NCBI GenBank assembly: GCA_963557785.1
Contig: CAUWBF010000008.1
Coordinates: 1-64,000 of the forward strand
Source of the DNA: Merdicola sp963557785
GTDB taxonomy: Bacteria > Bacillota > Clostridia > TANB77 > CAG-508
Length of the DNA: 64,000 bases
Reading direction: 5' to 3'
Part shown: piece by piece, positions 49,245 to 57,625 of the stretch
How positions within the stretch are numbered: position 1 is the stretch's first letter
Layout of the letters: each line of letters begins with the position of its first letter
Notes under the pieces: model-generated
What the model was told of the DNA's origin: nothing
The model's database searches: none
What the model saw: the letters and a program-made list of their open reading frames with translations, nothing else
Program-made: the position numbers and the translations under genes

Positions 49245-50504
49245 TTGATTAGTTTTTTATTAAGTGCGATAAAAATAATTTTTTTATTAGGTTTTTTAAT
49301 ATTAATACATGAAGGTGGACACTTTATAGTCGCCAAATTATGCAATATTAAAGTAAATGAATTTGCAATAGGTTTTGGACCAACTATTTGGAAGAAGCAA
49401 GGAAAGGAAACAAAATATGCAATAAGATTAATACCTCTAGGTGGTTTTGTAAGTATGGAGGGGGAAGAACAAAGAAAAGATACAGAAAGATCTTTTAGTA
49501 ATAGTAGTATTCCCAAAAGGATAGCAGTAGTTATAGCAGGGGCAACAGTAAATATAGTATTTGGATTAATTGTATATTTTTCTTTAACAGCAATTACAGA
49601 AACACATATTTCAAATATAATAGATACAACATATGGAGAAAACGCAACTAAAGTATTTAAAAGTGAAGATGAAATTTTAAAACTTAATAATAAAAAAATT
49701 AGAACTAAAACAGACATAGACAATATTATGCAAGTAGCAAATGGAGAAGAAATAACTGCACTAATTAAAAGAGATGGAAATATAGAAGAAGTTAAAATAA
49801 CACCTATGGAAGTAAAGACAAAAGTAACAGGAATATATTTATCAGCCAATAACAGTGGAGAAGAAGCAACTAAAATTATAAAGGTAGATGAAGGAAGTAG
49901 CGCATACGAGCAAGGACTAAAGGTAAATGATATTATAAAAAAAGTTAATAACGAAGATGTAACAGGAGATCAAAATAAAATTGTAGAACAAATAAATAAA
50001 GATAATGATACAATAAAGTTTATAATTGAAAGAGATTCACAAGAAATAGAAATAGGGGTAACTCCAAAAGAAGTACCAAGATATTATTTAGGAATTACAC
50101 TAAAACAAGCAGAGAAAAATTTTATAAATAATATATATTATGGATTTTTCGAAACCAAAGATTTCTTATTATCAATATTTGATAATTTAAAGATGTTGTT
50201 TTCAGGGAAAGTTGGAGTAGACCAAATGGTAGGTCCAGTTGGCATTTCGAGTATAGTTTCAAAAACAAAAGGATTTGAAGAATATATATATATGATAGCT
50301 TTAGTGTCTTTATCATTAGGCATAACAAACTTATTACCAATACCAGCTTTAGATGGAGGCAAATTATTACTTCTAATTATAGAAGCAATAAGAAGAAAAC
50401 CTTTAAAAGAAGAAGTTGAATTAGGAATACAGTTATTAGGGTTTACAGTATTAATAGCTTTTTCAATATTTATAACATACAAAGATATAACAAATATTTT
50501 TTAA
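49245..50504 (+). CDS. rseP: Site-2-type intramembrane metalloprotease RseP/RasP
   Basis: A zinc protease that cuts membrane-embedded anti-sigma factors and signal peptide remnants. The 419-aa protein has HEGGH at residues 22-26 in the first helix (HExxH form), one PDZ domain in the middle (about 185-270, VDEGSSAYEQGLKVNDIIKK) and the second active motif NLLPIPALDGGKLLLL (about 361-376). It begins with TTG, with AAGGAGG about 8 nt upstream. Follows cdsA by 17 nt and is part of the long operon. Confidence 0.96.
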   Translation: MISFLLSAIKIIFLLGFLILIHEGGHFIVAKLCNIKVNEFAIGFGPTIWKKQGKETKYAIRLIPLGGFVSMEGEEQRKDTERSFSNSSIPKRIAVVIAGATVNIVFGLIVYFSLTAITETHISNIIDTTYGENATKVFKSEDEILKLNNKKIRTKTDIDNIMQVANGEEITALIKRDGNIEEVKITPMEVKTKVTGIYLSANNSGEEATKIIKVDEGSSAYEQGLKVNDIIKKVNNEDVTGDQNKIVEQINKDNDTIKFIIERDSQEIEIGVTPKEVPRYYLGITLKQAEKNFINNIYYGFFETKDFLLSIFDNLKMLFSGKVGVDQMVGPVGISSIVSKTKGFEEYIYMIALVSLSLGITNLLPIPALDGGKLLLLIIEAIRRKPLKEEVELGIQLLGFTVLIAFSIFITYKDITNIF

Positions 50505-50523
50505 AATAAAAGGAGTATAAAAT

Positions 50524-51009
50524 ATGGAAAAAAAACAACCAAAATTAGTAATTAAATCAGAATATAATTATTTATATGAATTTTTAGACCGTAATGGAGT
50601 AACAACTTTTATATTATTAGTATTATTAATTATATCTATAAAAGCTAATTTAATATTAACTTATTTAATAATTGTAGCGGTATATATTGCTTTTATAATA
50701 TTAAGTACAATATATAATAAATTACAATATAATGCTAATGTATATAAGTTTTATGATGATAAAATAATCTATACAAATAGCTTTATAAATAAAGAAAGCA
50801 AAAGAATAAAGTTTGAAGATATAAAAGAAGTAAGAGTAAATCAAATATTTTTACAAATACCATTTAAACTAGGAACAATAGTAATAAGTACAAACTCAGG
50901 AAAGTTTTTAGATAATGGAATATTAATTTTTGGTGTAAAAAACATAAATGAAACATATCAGAAAATAGAAGATATAATTGAAGAATGGCAAAAACAACAA
51001 TCAAAATAG
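50524..51009 (+). CDS. Membrane protein with PH-like (YcxB/bPH-type) domain
   Basis: A 161-aa protein with two adjacent membrane helices (about residues 26-44 and 48-66) and a C-terminal soluble part (about 75-150): YKFYDDKIIYTNSFINKESK, FEDIKEVRVNQIF, GTIVISTNSGKF. This is the pattern of bacterial PH-like domains in small membrane proteins. Function unknown. It sits between rseP and polC, 19 nt after the former, with AAGGAG about 5 nt before its ATG. Confidence 0.72.
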   Translation: MEKKQPKLVIKSEYNYLYEFLDRNGVTTFILLVLLIISIKANLILTYLIIVAVYIAFIILSTIYNKLQYNANVYKFYDDKIIYTNSFINKESKRIKFEDIKEVRVNQIFLQIPFKLGTIVISTNSGKFLDNGILIFGVKNINETYQKIEDIIEEWQKQQSK

Positions 51010-51024
51010 GAGATGTAAAAAGAA

Positions 51025-54000
51025 TTGGAAAATTCAAAAGCTATAAAGGATGTATTTAGTGATTATAAAAATAAAAATTCTATATTAGAGGCTTATATTC
51101 AAAATATTAATTTATATAAAAAAACAAATAAATTAGTGTTAGAAATAACCTCTAATTTATTTATATCTTTAAAAGAAATTACAGACTTTGAAAGCTATCT
51201 AAAATCAAGATTTAAAATAGAAAATGTACATATAAAAATAACATATTCTAATAATATAGAAAGACCTAGTATTGAAAGCGAATGGAAAGAATTATTAAAG
51301 TTTATATCAAAAAAATATCCATTAGTAGAAGTTATTTTGGAAAATAGTAAAATAAATACAGAAGAAAATAATATATTAGTAGAATTACAAGTAAAAGGTA
51401 AAGAATTTTTAGAAGCAAGAAAACTAGACAAAGTATTAGAAACGATAATAAATGATACATATGGAAAAGAGTATAAAATAAAATTCTTAGAAAATGTATC
51501 TAAAGAGATGATAGATTCATGGGAAAATAAATCTCTTGAGACAGAAAAAATAGCAATAGAAATGGCCAAAAAAGATATTGTACAAGCACAAGAAAAGGAA
51601 CAACCAATTATAGAAACTCCTAATATAGAGCAAGAAGAGGTAGAGGAAGAGAAATCTCCACTAATATTAGGAAGATCATTAAATATTAAAGATGGTCTTG
51701 TAAAAGTAAAAGACTTATCAGTAGATAGTGGAAAAATTGCTCTAGAAGGAGAAATATTAAATACAGATTCAAGAGAACTAAAAAGTGGAAAATTATTAAT
51801 AATGTTTGACTTATATGATGGAACAAGCACTATTACTTGTAAAGCCTTTGTAGAAACAGAAAAAGCTAAAAAAATATTAGGCAGACTAAAAGATGCAAAA
51901 GGAGTCAAAATTGCTGGAACAGCTCAATTTGATCCATTTTCAAAAGAACTTGGAGTAATAGTAAATGTAATAATTGAAACTCAAGGAATAAAGAAAGAAG
52001 TAAGACAAGATTTAGCACAAACTAAAAGAGTTGAATTACATATGCACACCCAGATGAGTCAAATGGATGGAATGACATCTGCAAAAGATTTAATAAAAAG
52101 AGCGATGAAATGGGGAATGAAATCTATTGCGATAACAGATCATGGTGTAGTACAAGCATTCCCAGAGGCACACAAATTATTAGGGGTAGATAATCCTGAT
52201 ATGAAAGTAATATATGGAGTAGAAGCATATTTAGTACCGGATAGTGTTGGAGCAGTATCATTTTCCAAAAATCAACCGATAGATACAACATACTGTGTTT
52301 TAGACTTAGAAACAACTGGTATATCATTTAGAACAGAGAAAATAACAGAAGTAGGAATTATGAAGATAAAAAATGGAGAGGTAATAGATGAATTTTCTTG
52401 TTTCGTAAATCCAGAAAAACCAATACCACCAAAGGTTGTTGAAGTTACAAATATAACAGATGAGATGGTAAAAAATGCAGAAACAATAGATAAAGTATTT
52501 CCTAAAATATTAGAATTTATAGAAGATTCTGTATTAGTTGCACATAATGCTGATTTCGATATAGGATTTTTAAAATATAATGCTAAAGAATTAGGATATA
52601 GCTTAGAAAATACATATATAGATACATTAAGACTAGCAAAAGATTTATTCCCAGATTATAAAAAATATAAATTAGGCATAATAGCAGAAAACTTAGGAAT
52701 AAAAGTAGAAGTAGCACATAGAGCATTAGATGATGTTGATACAACAGTAAAAGTATTTAATGTTATGATAGACATGTTAAAAGAGAAAGGTGTAAAAACA
52801 TTAGATGATATAGCTAAGAAGATATCTGGAGAAGCGGATTTTAGAAAGTTACCAAGCTATCATGCAATCATACTTGCACAAAATTATGTAGGATTAAAGA
52901 ATTTATATAAATTAATTTCTATCTCACACTTAAATTATTTCTATAAAAAACCAAGAATATTAAAATCTATATATAAAAAATATTCAGAAGGATTAATATT
53001 AGGAAGTGCATGCGAACAAGGCGAATTATATAGAGCAATAGTAGCAGGAAAGTCTGATGAAGAAATAGAAGAAATAGCAAAGGACTATGATTATTTAGAA
53101 ATTCAACCACTTGGAAACAATATGTTTATGGTTAGAAACGGAACAGTACAAGATGTAGAAGAATTAAAAAACATAAATAGAAAAATTGTTAAATTAGGAG
53201 AAAAATTAGGAAAGTTAGTAGTTGCAACTTGTGATGTTCATTTCTTAGATCCACAAGATGAGATATATAGAAGAATATTAATGGCAGGACAAGGATTTGA
53301 TGATGCAGATCAGCAAGCACCACTATATTTGAGAACCACAGAAGAAATGCTAAAAGAATTTGATTATTTAGGTGAAGAAAAAGCGTACGAAGTAGTTGTT
53401 ACAAATACTAATAAAATATCAGATATGTGTGAACAAATAAGTCCAATATCACCTGAAAAATGCCCTCCACATATTCCAGGATGTGAAGAAACAATTAAGA
53501 CAATAGCATATGATAAAGCTCATGAATTATACGGAGAAAATTTACCAGATATAGTGGAACAAAGGTTAGATAAAGAATTAAACTCAATCATAAAAAATGG
53601 ATTCTCAGTTATGTACATAATAGCACAAAAACTTGTATGGAAATCAAACGAAGATGGATACATAGTAGGTTCTAGAGGATCAGTTGGATCTTCATTTGTA
53701 GCTAATATGACTGGTATTACAGAGGTTAATTCATTACCACCTCACTATCGATGTCCAGAATGTAAATATTCTGATTTTACAGATTATGGAGTAAAGAATG
53801 GATTTGATTTGCCAGATAAAAAATGCCCTAATTGTGGACATGATTTAGCAAAAGATGGAATGGATATACCTTTTGAGACATTCTTAGGATTTGATGGAGA
53901 CAAAGAGCCTGATATAGACTTAAATTTCTCAGGAGAATATCAAGCAAAAGCACACAAATATACAGAAGTAATATTTGGAAAAGGAACTACATTTAAAGCA

Positions 54001-55347
54001 GGTACAGTAGGTACAGTTGCAGATAAAACAGCATATGGATATGTTAAAAAATATTATGAAGAACGACAAATTCCAGTAAATAACGCTGAAATAGTAAGAT
54101 TAGCAGCAGGCTGTACAGGGATAAAGAGAACTACTGGTCAGCATCCAGGGGGAATAATAGTTGTTCCAAAAGGAAGAGAAATATATGAATTCACTCCTGT
54201 ACAACATCCAGCAGATGATCCAAATTCGGATATAATAACAACACACTTTGATTATCACTCTATAGATCAAAACTTATTAAAATTAGATATACTAGGACAC
54301 GACGATCCTACAATGATAAGAATGCTATATGATTTAACAGGAATAGATCCAACAAAAGTACCATTAGATGATAAGGAAACAATGTCTATATTTAGCTCAA
54401 CTAAAGCACTAGGAGTAACACCTGAACAAATACATTCAGAAGTAGGAAGTTATGGAGTACCAGAGTTTGGTACAAAATTTGTAAGGGGAATGTTAGTAGA
54501 CACAAGACCAACAACTTTTGAAGAACTTCTTAGAATTTCTGGACTATCACACGGTACAGATGTATGGCTTGGAAATGCCCAAGCACTTATAGAAGCAGGA
54601 ACAATAACTCTTCAAGATGCAATATGTACAAGAGATGATATTATGCTATATTTAATAAAAAAAGGTTTACCGCCAAAACCAGCTTTCAAAATAATGGAAT
54701 GTGTACGTAAAGGAAAGGCAACAAAAGATCCAGAAAAATGGAAGGAATATGAAGCATTAATGAAGGAACATAATGTTCCAGATTGGTATATAAAATCTTG
54801 TGAGAAAATTAAGTATATGTTCCCTAAAGCTCATGCTGCAGCGTATGTTACAAATGCATTTAGAATAGCGTGGTTTAAGGTTCATAAGCCAATGGCATAT
54901 TATACAGCATATTTTACAATAAGAGCAGATGAGTTTGATAGTGAAATTATGTGCCACGGAGAAGAAAAAGTAAAAAATAAAATGAAAGAAATAGATCTTC
55001 AGGGAAATGCAGCTTCAACAAAAGATAAAAATATGTATGCAATATTAGAGTTAGTTTTAGAAATGTACGAAAGAGGAATAAACTTTCTGCCAATAGATTT
55101 ATATAAATCTCATGCAACAAAATTTGTAATGGAAGATGATGGAATAAGACCACCTCTAAATAGTTTACCAGGACTTGGTACAGTTGCTGCAATGGGAATA
55201 GATGAAGCTAAAAAAGATGGAAAATTTATGTCTATAGATGATATGAAAATAAGGTCAAAAATAGGAAAATCTGTAATTGAACTTTTAGACAGTGCAGGAT
55301 GTTTAAAAGGTATGACACAAAGTAACCAAATGAGTTTGTTTGTTTAA
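51025..55347 (+). CDS. polC: DNA polymerase III alpha subunit, PolC type
   Basis: PolC is the replicative polymerase of low-GC Gram-positive bacteria. The 1440-aa protein has the PolC order: an N-terminal helical and OB region, the PHP part beginning VELHMHTQMSQMDGM (about residues 336-350), an inserted 3'-5' exonuclease YCVLDLETTGISFRTEKITE (about 422-441), a zinc finger CPECKYSDFTDYG ... CPNCGHDLA (about 911-945), and the palm with PDIDLNFSGEYQ (catalytic Asp pair, about 967-978), which defines C-family polymerases. Start is TTG; AGGAGATG lies about 10 nt upstream. It follows the PH-like gene by 15 nt. Confidence 0.97.
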   Translation: MENSKAIKDVFSDYKNKNSILEAYIQNINLYKKTNKLVLEITSNLFISLKEITDFESYLKSRFKIENVHIKITYSNNIERPSIESEWKELLKFISKKYPLVEVILENSKINTEENNILVELQVKGKEFLEARKLDKVLETIINDTYGKEYKIKFLENVSKEMIDSWENKSLETEKIAIEMAKKDIVQAQEKEQPIIETPNIEQEEVEEEKSPLILGRSLNIKDGLVKVKDLSVDSGKIALEGEILNTDSRELKSGKLLIMFDLYDGTSTITCKAFVETEKAKKILGRLKDAKGVKIAGTAQFDPFSKELGVIVNVIIETQGIKKEVRQDLAQTKRVELHMHTQMSQMDGMTSAKDLIKRAMKWGMKSIAITDHGVVQAFPEAHKLLGVDNPDMKVIYGVEAYLVPDSVGAVSFSKNQPIDTTYCVLDLETTGISFRTEKITEVGIMKIKNGEVIDEFSCFVNPEKPIPPKVVEVTNITDEMVKNAETIDKVFPKILEFIEDSVLVAHNADFDIGFLKYNAKELGYSLENTYIDTLRLAKDLFPDYKKYKLGIIAENLGIKVEVAHRALDDVDTTVKVFNVMIDMLKEKGVKTLDDIAKKISGEADFRKLPSYHAIILAQNYVGLKNLYKLISISHLNYFYKKPRILKSIYKKYSEGLILGSACEQGELYRAIVAGKSDEEIEEIAKDYDYLEIQPLGNNMFMVRNGTVQDVEELKNINRKIVKLGEKLGKLVVATCDVHFLDPQDEIYRRILMAGQGFDDADQQAPLYLRTTEEMLKEFDYLGEEKAYEVVVTNTNKISDMCEQISPISPEKCPPHIPGCEETIKTIAYDKAHELYGENLPDIVEQRLDKELNSIIKNGFSVMYIIAQKLVWKSNEDGYIVGSRGSVGSSFVANMTGITEVNSLPPHYRCPECKYSDFTDYGVKNGFDLPDKKCPNCGHDLAKDGMDIPFETFLGFDGDKEPDIDLNFSGEYQAKAHKYTEVIFGKGTTFKAGTVGTVADKTAYGYVKKYYEERQIPVNNAEIVRLAAGCTGIKRTTGQHPGGIIVVPKGREIYEFTPVQHPADDPNSDIITTHFDYHSIDQNLLKLDILGHDDPTMIRMLYDLTGIDPTKVPLDDKETMSIFSSTKALGVTPEQIHSEVGSYGVPEFGTKFVRGMLVDTRPTTFEELLRISGLSHGTDVWLGNAQALIEAGTITLQDAICTRDDIMLYLIKKGLPPKPAFKIMECVRKGKATKDPEKWKEYEALMKEHNVPDWYIKSCEKIKYMFPKAHAAAYVTNAFRIAWFKVHKPMAYYTAYFTIRADEFDSEIMCHGEEKVKNKMKEIDLQGNAASTKDKNMYAILELVLEMYERGINFLPIDLYKSHATKFVMEDDGIRPPLNSLPGLGTVAAMGIDEAKKDGKFMSIDDMKIRSKIGKSVIELLDSAGCLKGMTQSNQMSLFV

Positions 55348-55364
55348 TAAAAGAGGTAAGAATT

Positions 55365-55670
55365 ATGTATGATTTTAATTTACTTTTGCAAATGCTATTT
55401 ACGCCTAAAAATATAGCAATATATTTATTAGTAATAAATAGTATGGCATTTTTAGGAATGTGGTGGGACAAAAGAAGAGCCCAAAAAGGTGAATGGAGAA
55501 TTAGTGAAAAAGGATTATTTATGGTGTTATTATTAGGTGGAGGAATAGGAGGAATCCTTGGAATGTATATATTTAGGCATAAAACTCAAAAGCCAATATT
55601 TACAATAGGGTTTCCAACAATATTGATTGCCGAAATAATACTTGCAATATACCTTATAGTAAAATTTTAG
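55365..55670 (+). CDS. DUF1294 family membrane protein
   Basis: A 101-aa protein with three membrane segments (about residues 14-32, 50-70, 80-99) and the DUF1294 signature NSMAFLGMWWDKRRAQKGEWRISEK, ending with GIGGILGMYIFRHKTQKPIF. DUF1294 proteins are small inner-membrane proteins of unknown function, often C-terminal fusions to cold-shock domains; here it stands alone. It follows polC by 17 nt and ends the operon. Confidence 0.9.
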   Translation: MYDFNLLLQMLFTPKNIAIYLLVINSMAFLGMWWDKRRAQKGEWRISEKGLFMVLLLGGGIGGILGMYIFRHKTQKPIFTIGFPTILIAEIILAIYLIVKF

Positions 55671-55675
55671 ATTTT

Positions 55676-55708
55676 AAAGGAATTATATGTATTATATAAT
55701 TCCTTTTT
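55676..55708 (+). terminator. Intrinsic terminator of the pyrH-polC operon
   Basis: A 13-bp stem AAAGGAATTATAT and complement, 5-nt loop, followed by T residues. Confidence 0.85.
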
Positions 55709-55781
55709 TAGTTTTAAGAGTGCACATAAAAAATGGAAATAAATGTAAATAAACATAAAATAATTTGAATAAATGTTTGAA

Positions 55782-55848
55782 TGTGAATAACTCAATAGTA
55801 AAAACACAGTCAAAAAGGTTATTCACAGACTTATCCACATTATCCACA
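55782..55848. promoter_or_regulatory. Cluster of four consensus DnaA boxes
   Basis: The non-coding stretch 55671-56092 contains TTATTCACA on the minus strand (55782-55790) and three direct boxes on the plus strand: TTATTCACA (55819-55827), TTATCCACA (55831-55839) and TTATCCACA (55840-55848). All match TTATNCACA exactly. About 200 nt of very AT-rich sequence follows. This resembles an origin or a DnaA-titration/regulatory site, but dnaA and dnaN are not here, and genes run in the plus direction on both sides, which is unlike a bidirectional oriC. Confidence 0.8.
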
Positions 55849-56092
55849 CACAATAAAATATTACAAAATGTAAACTAATGATTACAAAAATGGTAACATA
55901 AAACAGAAAGACTGTAATAAAAATGCAATAAAAGGTATGAAATATTACAAAAAATAAGAATAATATGTAAATAATAGACGAAAAAATAAAAATTTTAGTA
56001 AATAAAATTGTAATATAATTGTAAATAAAGATAGATTGAAAGAGGAAAATATTAATGCTAAAATCTTATTATAGAAAATAAAAGGGGGAAAA

Positions 56093-56767
56093 ATGATGGA
56101 GACAAGAATTGAAGGGGAATTATTACCAGTAGTAACTTGTAAATTATCAAAAGGAGAATCAGTTATAACAGAAAATGGCGGAATGAGCTGGATGGATGAA
56201 AAAATAGAAATGAATACAAGCACAAATGGAGGAATAATGAAAGGGCTAGGAAGAATGCTAGCAGGAGAGTCATTATTTATGAATATATATACTGCAAAAG
56301 AAGATGGAGCAGAAATAGCATTTGCTTCAAGTTTTCCAGGAAAAATATTAGAATTTGATTTAAAAGATGGAGAAACAATTATCGCTCAAAAACAAGCTTT
56401 TCTATGCTCAGAAAAAACAGTAGATTTAGCAATGCACTTTAGAAAGAAATTAGGAGCAGGATTCTTTGGCGGAGAAGGATTCATTATGCAAAAATTATCA
56501 GGAACAGGAAAGGTTTTTCTAGAGGTAGATGGAGCAGTAATAAAAAAAGAACTAAAAGAAGGCGAAAAATTAAAAGTAGATAATGGATATGTTGTAGCAA
56601 TGACAGAAAATGTAGATCTAGATATAGAAACAGTGCAAGGAATGAAAAATATAGTATTTGGAGGAGAAGGATTATTCCTAACAACATTAAAAGGACCAGG
56701 AACAGTATGGTTACAAAGTATGCCAATTTCAAAATTATCAAGCTTATTATATGTAAAACCACAATAA
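56093..56767 (+). CDS. AIM24/TIGR00266 family protein
   Basis: A 224-aa beta-rich protein of the TIGR00266/AIM24 family (function unknown in bacteria; the fold is related to TRAP/tryptophan-RNA-binding-like beta barrels). Landmarks: VVTCKLSKGESVITENGGMSW at the N-terminus, a basic-glycine MKGLGRMLAGESLFMNIYTA stretch, and the repeated C-terminal GEGLFLTTLKGPGTVWLQSMP. The ribosome binding site is a G-rich AAGGGGGA; ATG 56093 and ATG 56096 are both usable. It follows the DnaA-box spacer and precedes the glyS T-box. Confidence 0.85.
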   Translation: MMETRIEGELLPVVTCKLSKGESVITENGGMSWMDEKIEMNTSTNGGIMKGLGRMLAGESLFMNIYTAKEDGAEIAFASSFPGKILEFDLKDGETIIAQKQAFLCSEKTVDLAMHFRKKLGAGFFGGEGFIMQKLSGTGKVFLEVDGAVIKKELKEGEKLKVDNGYVVAMTENVDLDIETVQGMKNIVFGGEGLFLTTLKGPGTVWLQSMPISKLSSLLYVKPQ

Positions 56768-56849
56768 AATTATAAAAACTATTGATTTTTTTTGCTTTAA
56801 GTGATAAAGTATATAAAAATTAATAATGCGTTGAAAAAGAAAAAATATT

Positions 56850-57021
56850 ATAGTTTATATAAGAGAGTTAGAGTTTGGTGTAATCTAACATAAACTAAAT
56901 ATGGGGAGCTTTGGAGCATACAAAAATAAAGAGGATATTGTCGAAACAGTATCAATTAGGGTGGAACCGCGGAAATAAAACTTTCGTCCCTAGCTTATAG
57001 CTAAGGATGAAAGTTTTTTTG
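56850..57021 (+). ncRNA. T-box riboswitch upstream of an unknown gene and glyS
   Basis: The leader has a stem I opening AGAGAG (56860s), a T-box core AGGGTGGAACCGCGG at 56958-56972, and a terminator with a 13-bp stem AAAACTTTCGTCC and complement (one G-U; 56977-57017) ending in seven T. Glycine specificity is inferred from the downstream glyS. Several GGA triplets lie in the stem I region (for example GGAGC), but I cannot fix the specifier by eye. The first gene after it is not glyS but an unknown protein. Confidence 0.9.
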
Positions 57022-57046
57022 ATTTTAATAATAAGGAGGAATTGAT

Positions 57047-57607
57047 ATGTATAAAACATATAACAAGTTAGAAAGCTCTGAGTTAATAAATAAGTTGAAC
57101 TTAAATGTATTACCACAAAAGATGTTTAAGGTAGAAGCGGGAAGTGAAATAGAAGATTTTTTGCAAAATCATCCAGCACAGTTTTACTCAATACGTGATA
57201 ATGTAAAAACAAATAATCCTAACAGAACACATAAAGCATCAAAAGATGAAATATTAAATATATACAAAAAATTTGATATTTGTACAGTAGGAATAAGTCA
57301 ATACAATTATATAGAGAATCAAGTACTAACAGGCAATATAGTAGTAGATTCCAAAGGAAATGTTACAATAGAAGGAACAGATCAAAAATGTGATTCAGCA
57401 AGAGATGCTGTAAATAATGCAAAATATCATATAAATACAGATATATTTGATAAAAAATTAAAATATATACATGGCGCTTATGACATTATTGATTATGTTT
57501 TAGAGCACAATCTACAAGATATGATTGTAGAGTTTTCTGTATTTGATAAAAATATAGGAATCAATAACGAAAAAGTATTAATTTGGGAATTAAGAACAAA
57601 TTATTAA
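57047..57607 (+). CDS. Protein of unknown function under T-box control
   Basis: A 186-aa soluble, probably alpha/beta protein that I do not recognise. Readable blocks: SSELINKLNLNVLPQKMFKV at the N-terminus, FLQNHPAQFYSIRDNVKTNN, FDICTVGISQYNYIENQVLT, then GNIVVDSKGNVTIEGTDQKC and a C-terminal DYVLEHNLQDMIVEFSVFDK. It has no signal peptide or membrane segment. AAGGAGG lies about 8 nt upstream. It lies between a glycine-type T-box and glyS, 18 nt before glyS, so its expression should follow the level of charged tRNA-Gly. This makes a role in glycine supply or glycyl-tRNA quality likely, but it is inference. Confidence 0.75.
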   Translation: MYKTYNKLESSELINKLNLNVLPQKMFKVEAGSEIEDFLQNHPAQFYSIRDNVKTNNPNRTHKASKDEILNIYKKFDICTVGISQYNYIENQVLTGNIVVDSKGNVTIEGTDQKCDSARDAVNNAKYHINTDIFDKKLKYIHGAYDIIDYVLEHNLQDMIVEFSVFDKNIGINNEKVLIWELRTNY

Positions 57608-57625
57608 AATTTAGGAGGTAATATT

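Noticed and set aside
49184..49849. 221-codon frame on the minus strand opposite rseP
   Set aside because: Shadow of a clear RseP gene; no ribosome binding site and no domain.
51195..51908. 237-codon frame on the minus strand opposite polC
   Set aside because: Shadow of polC in an AT-rich genome; composition is biased to Ser, Phe and Ile.
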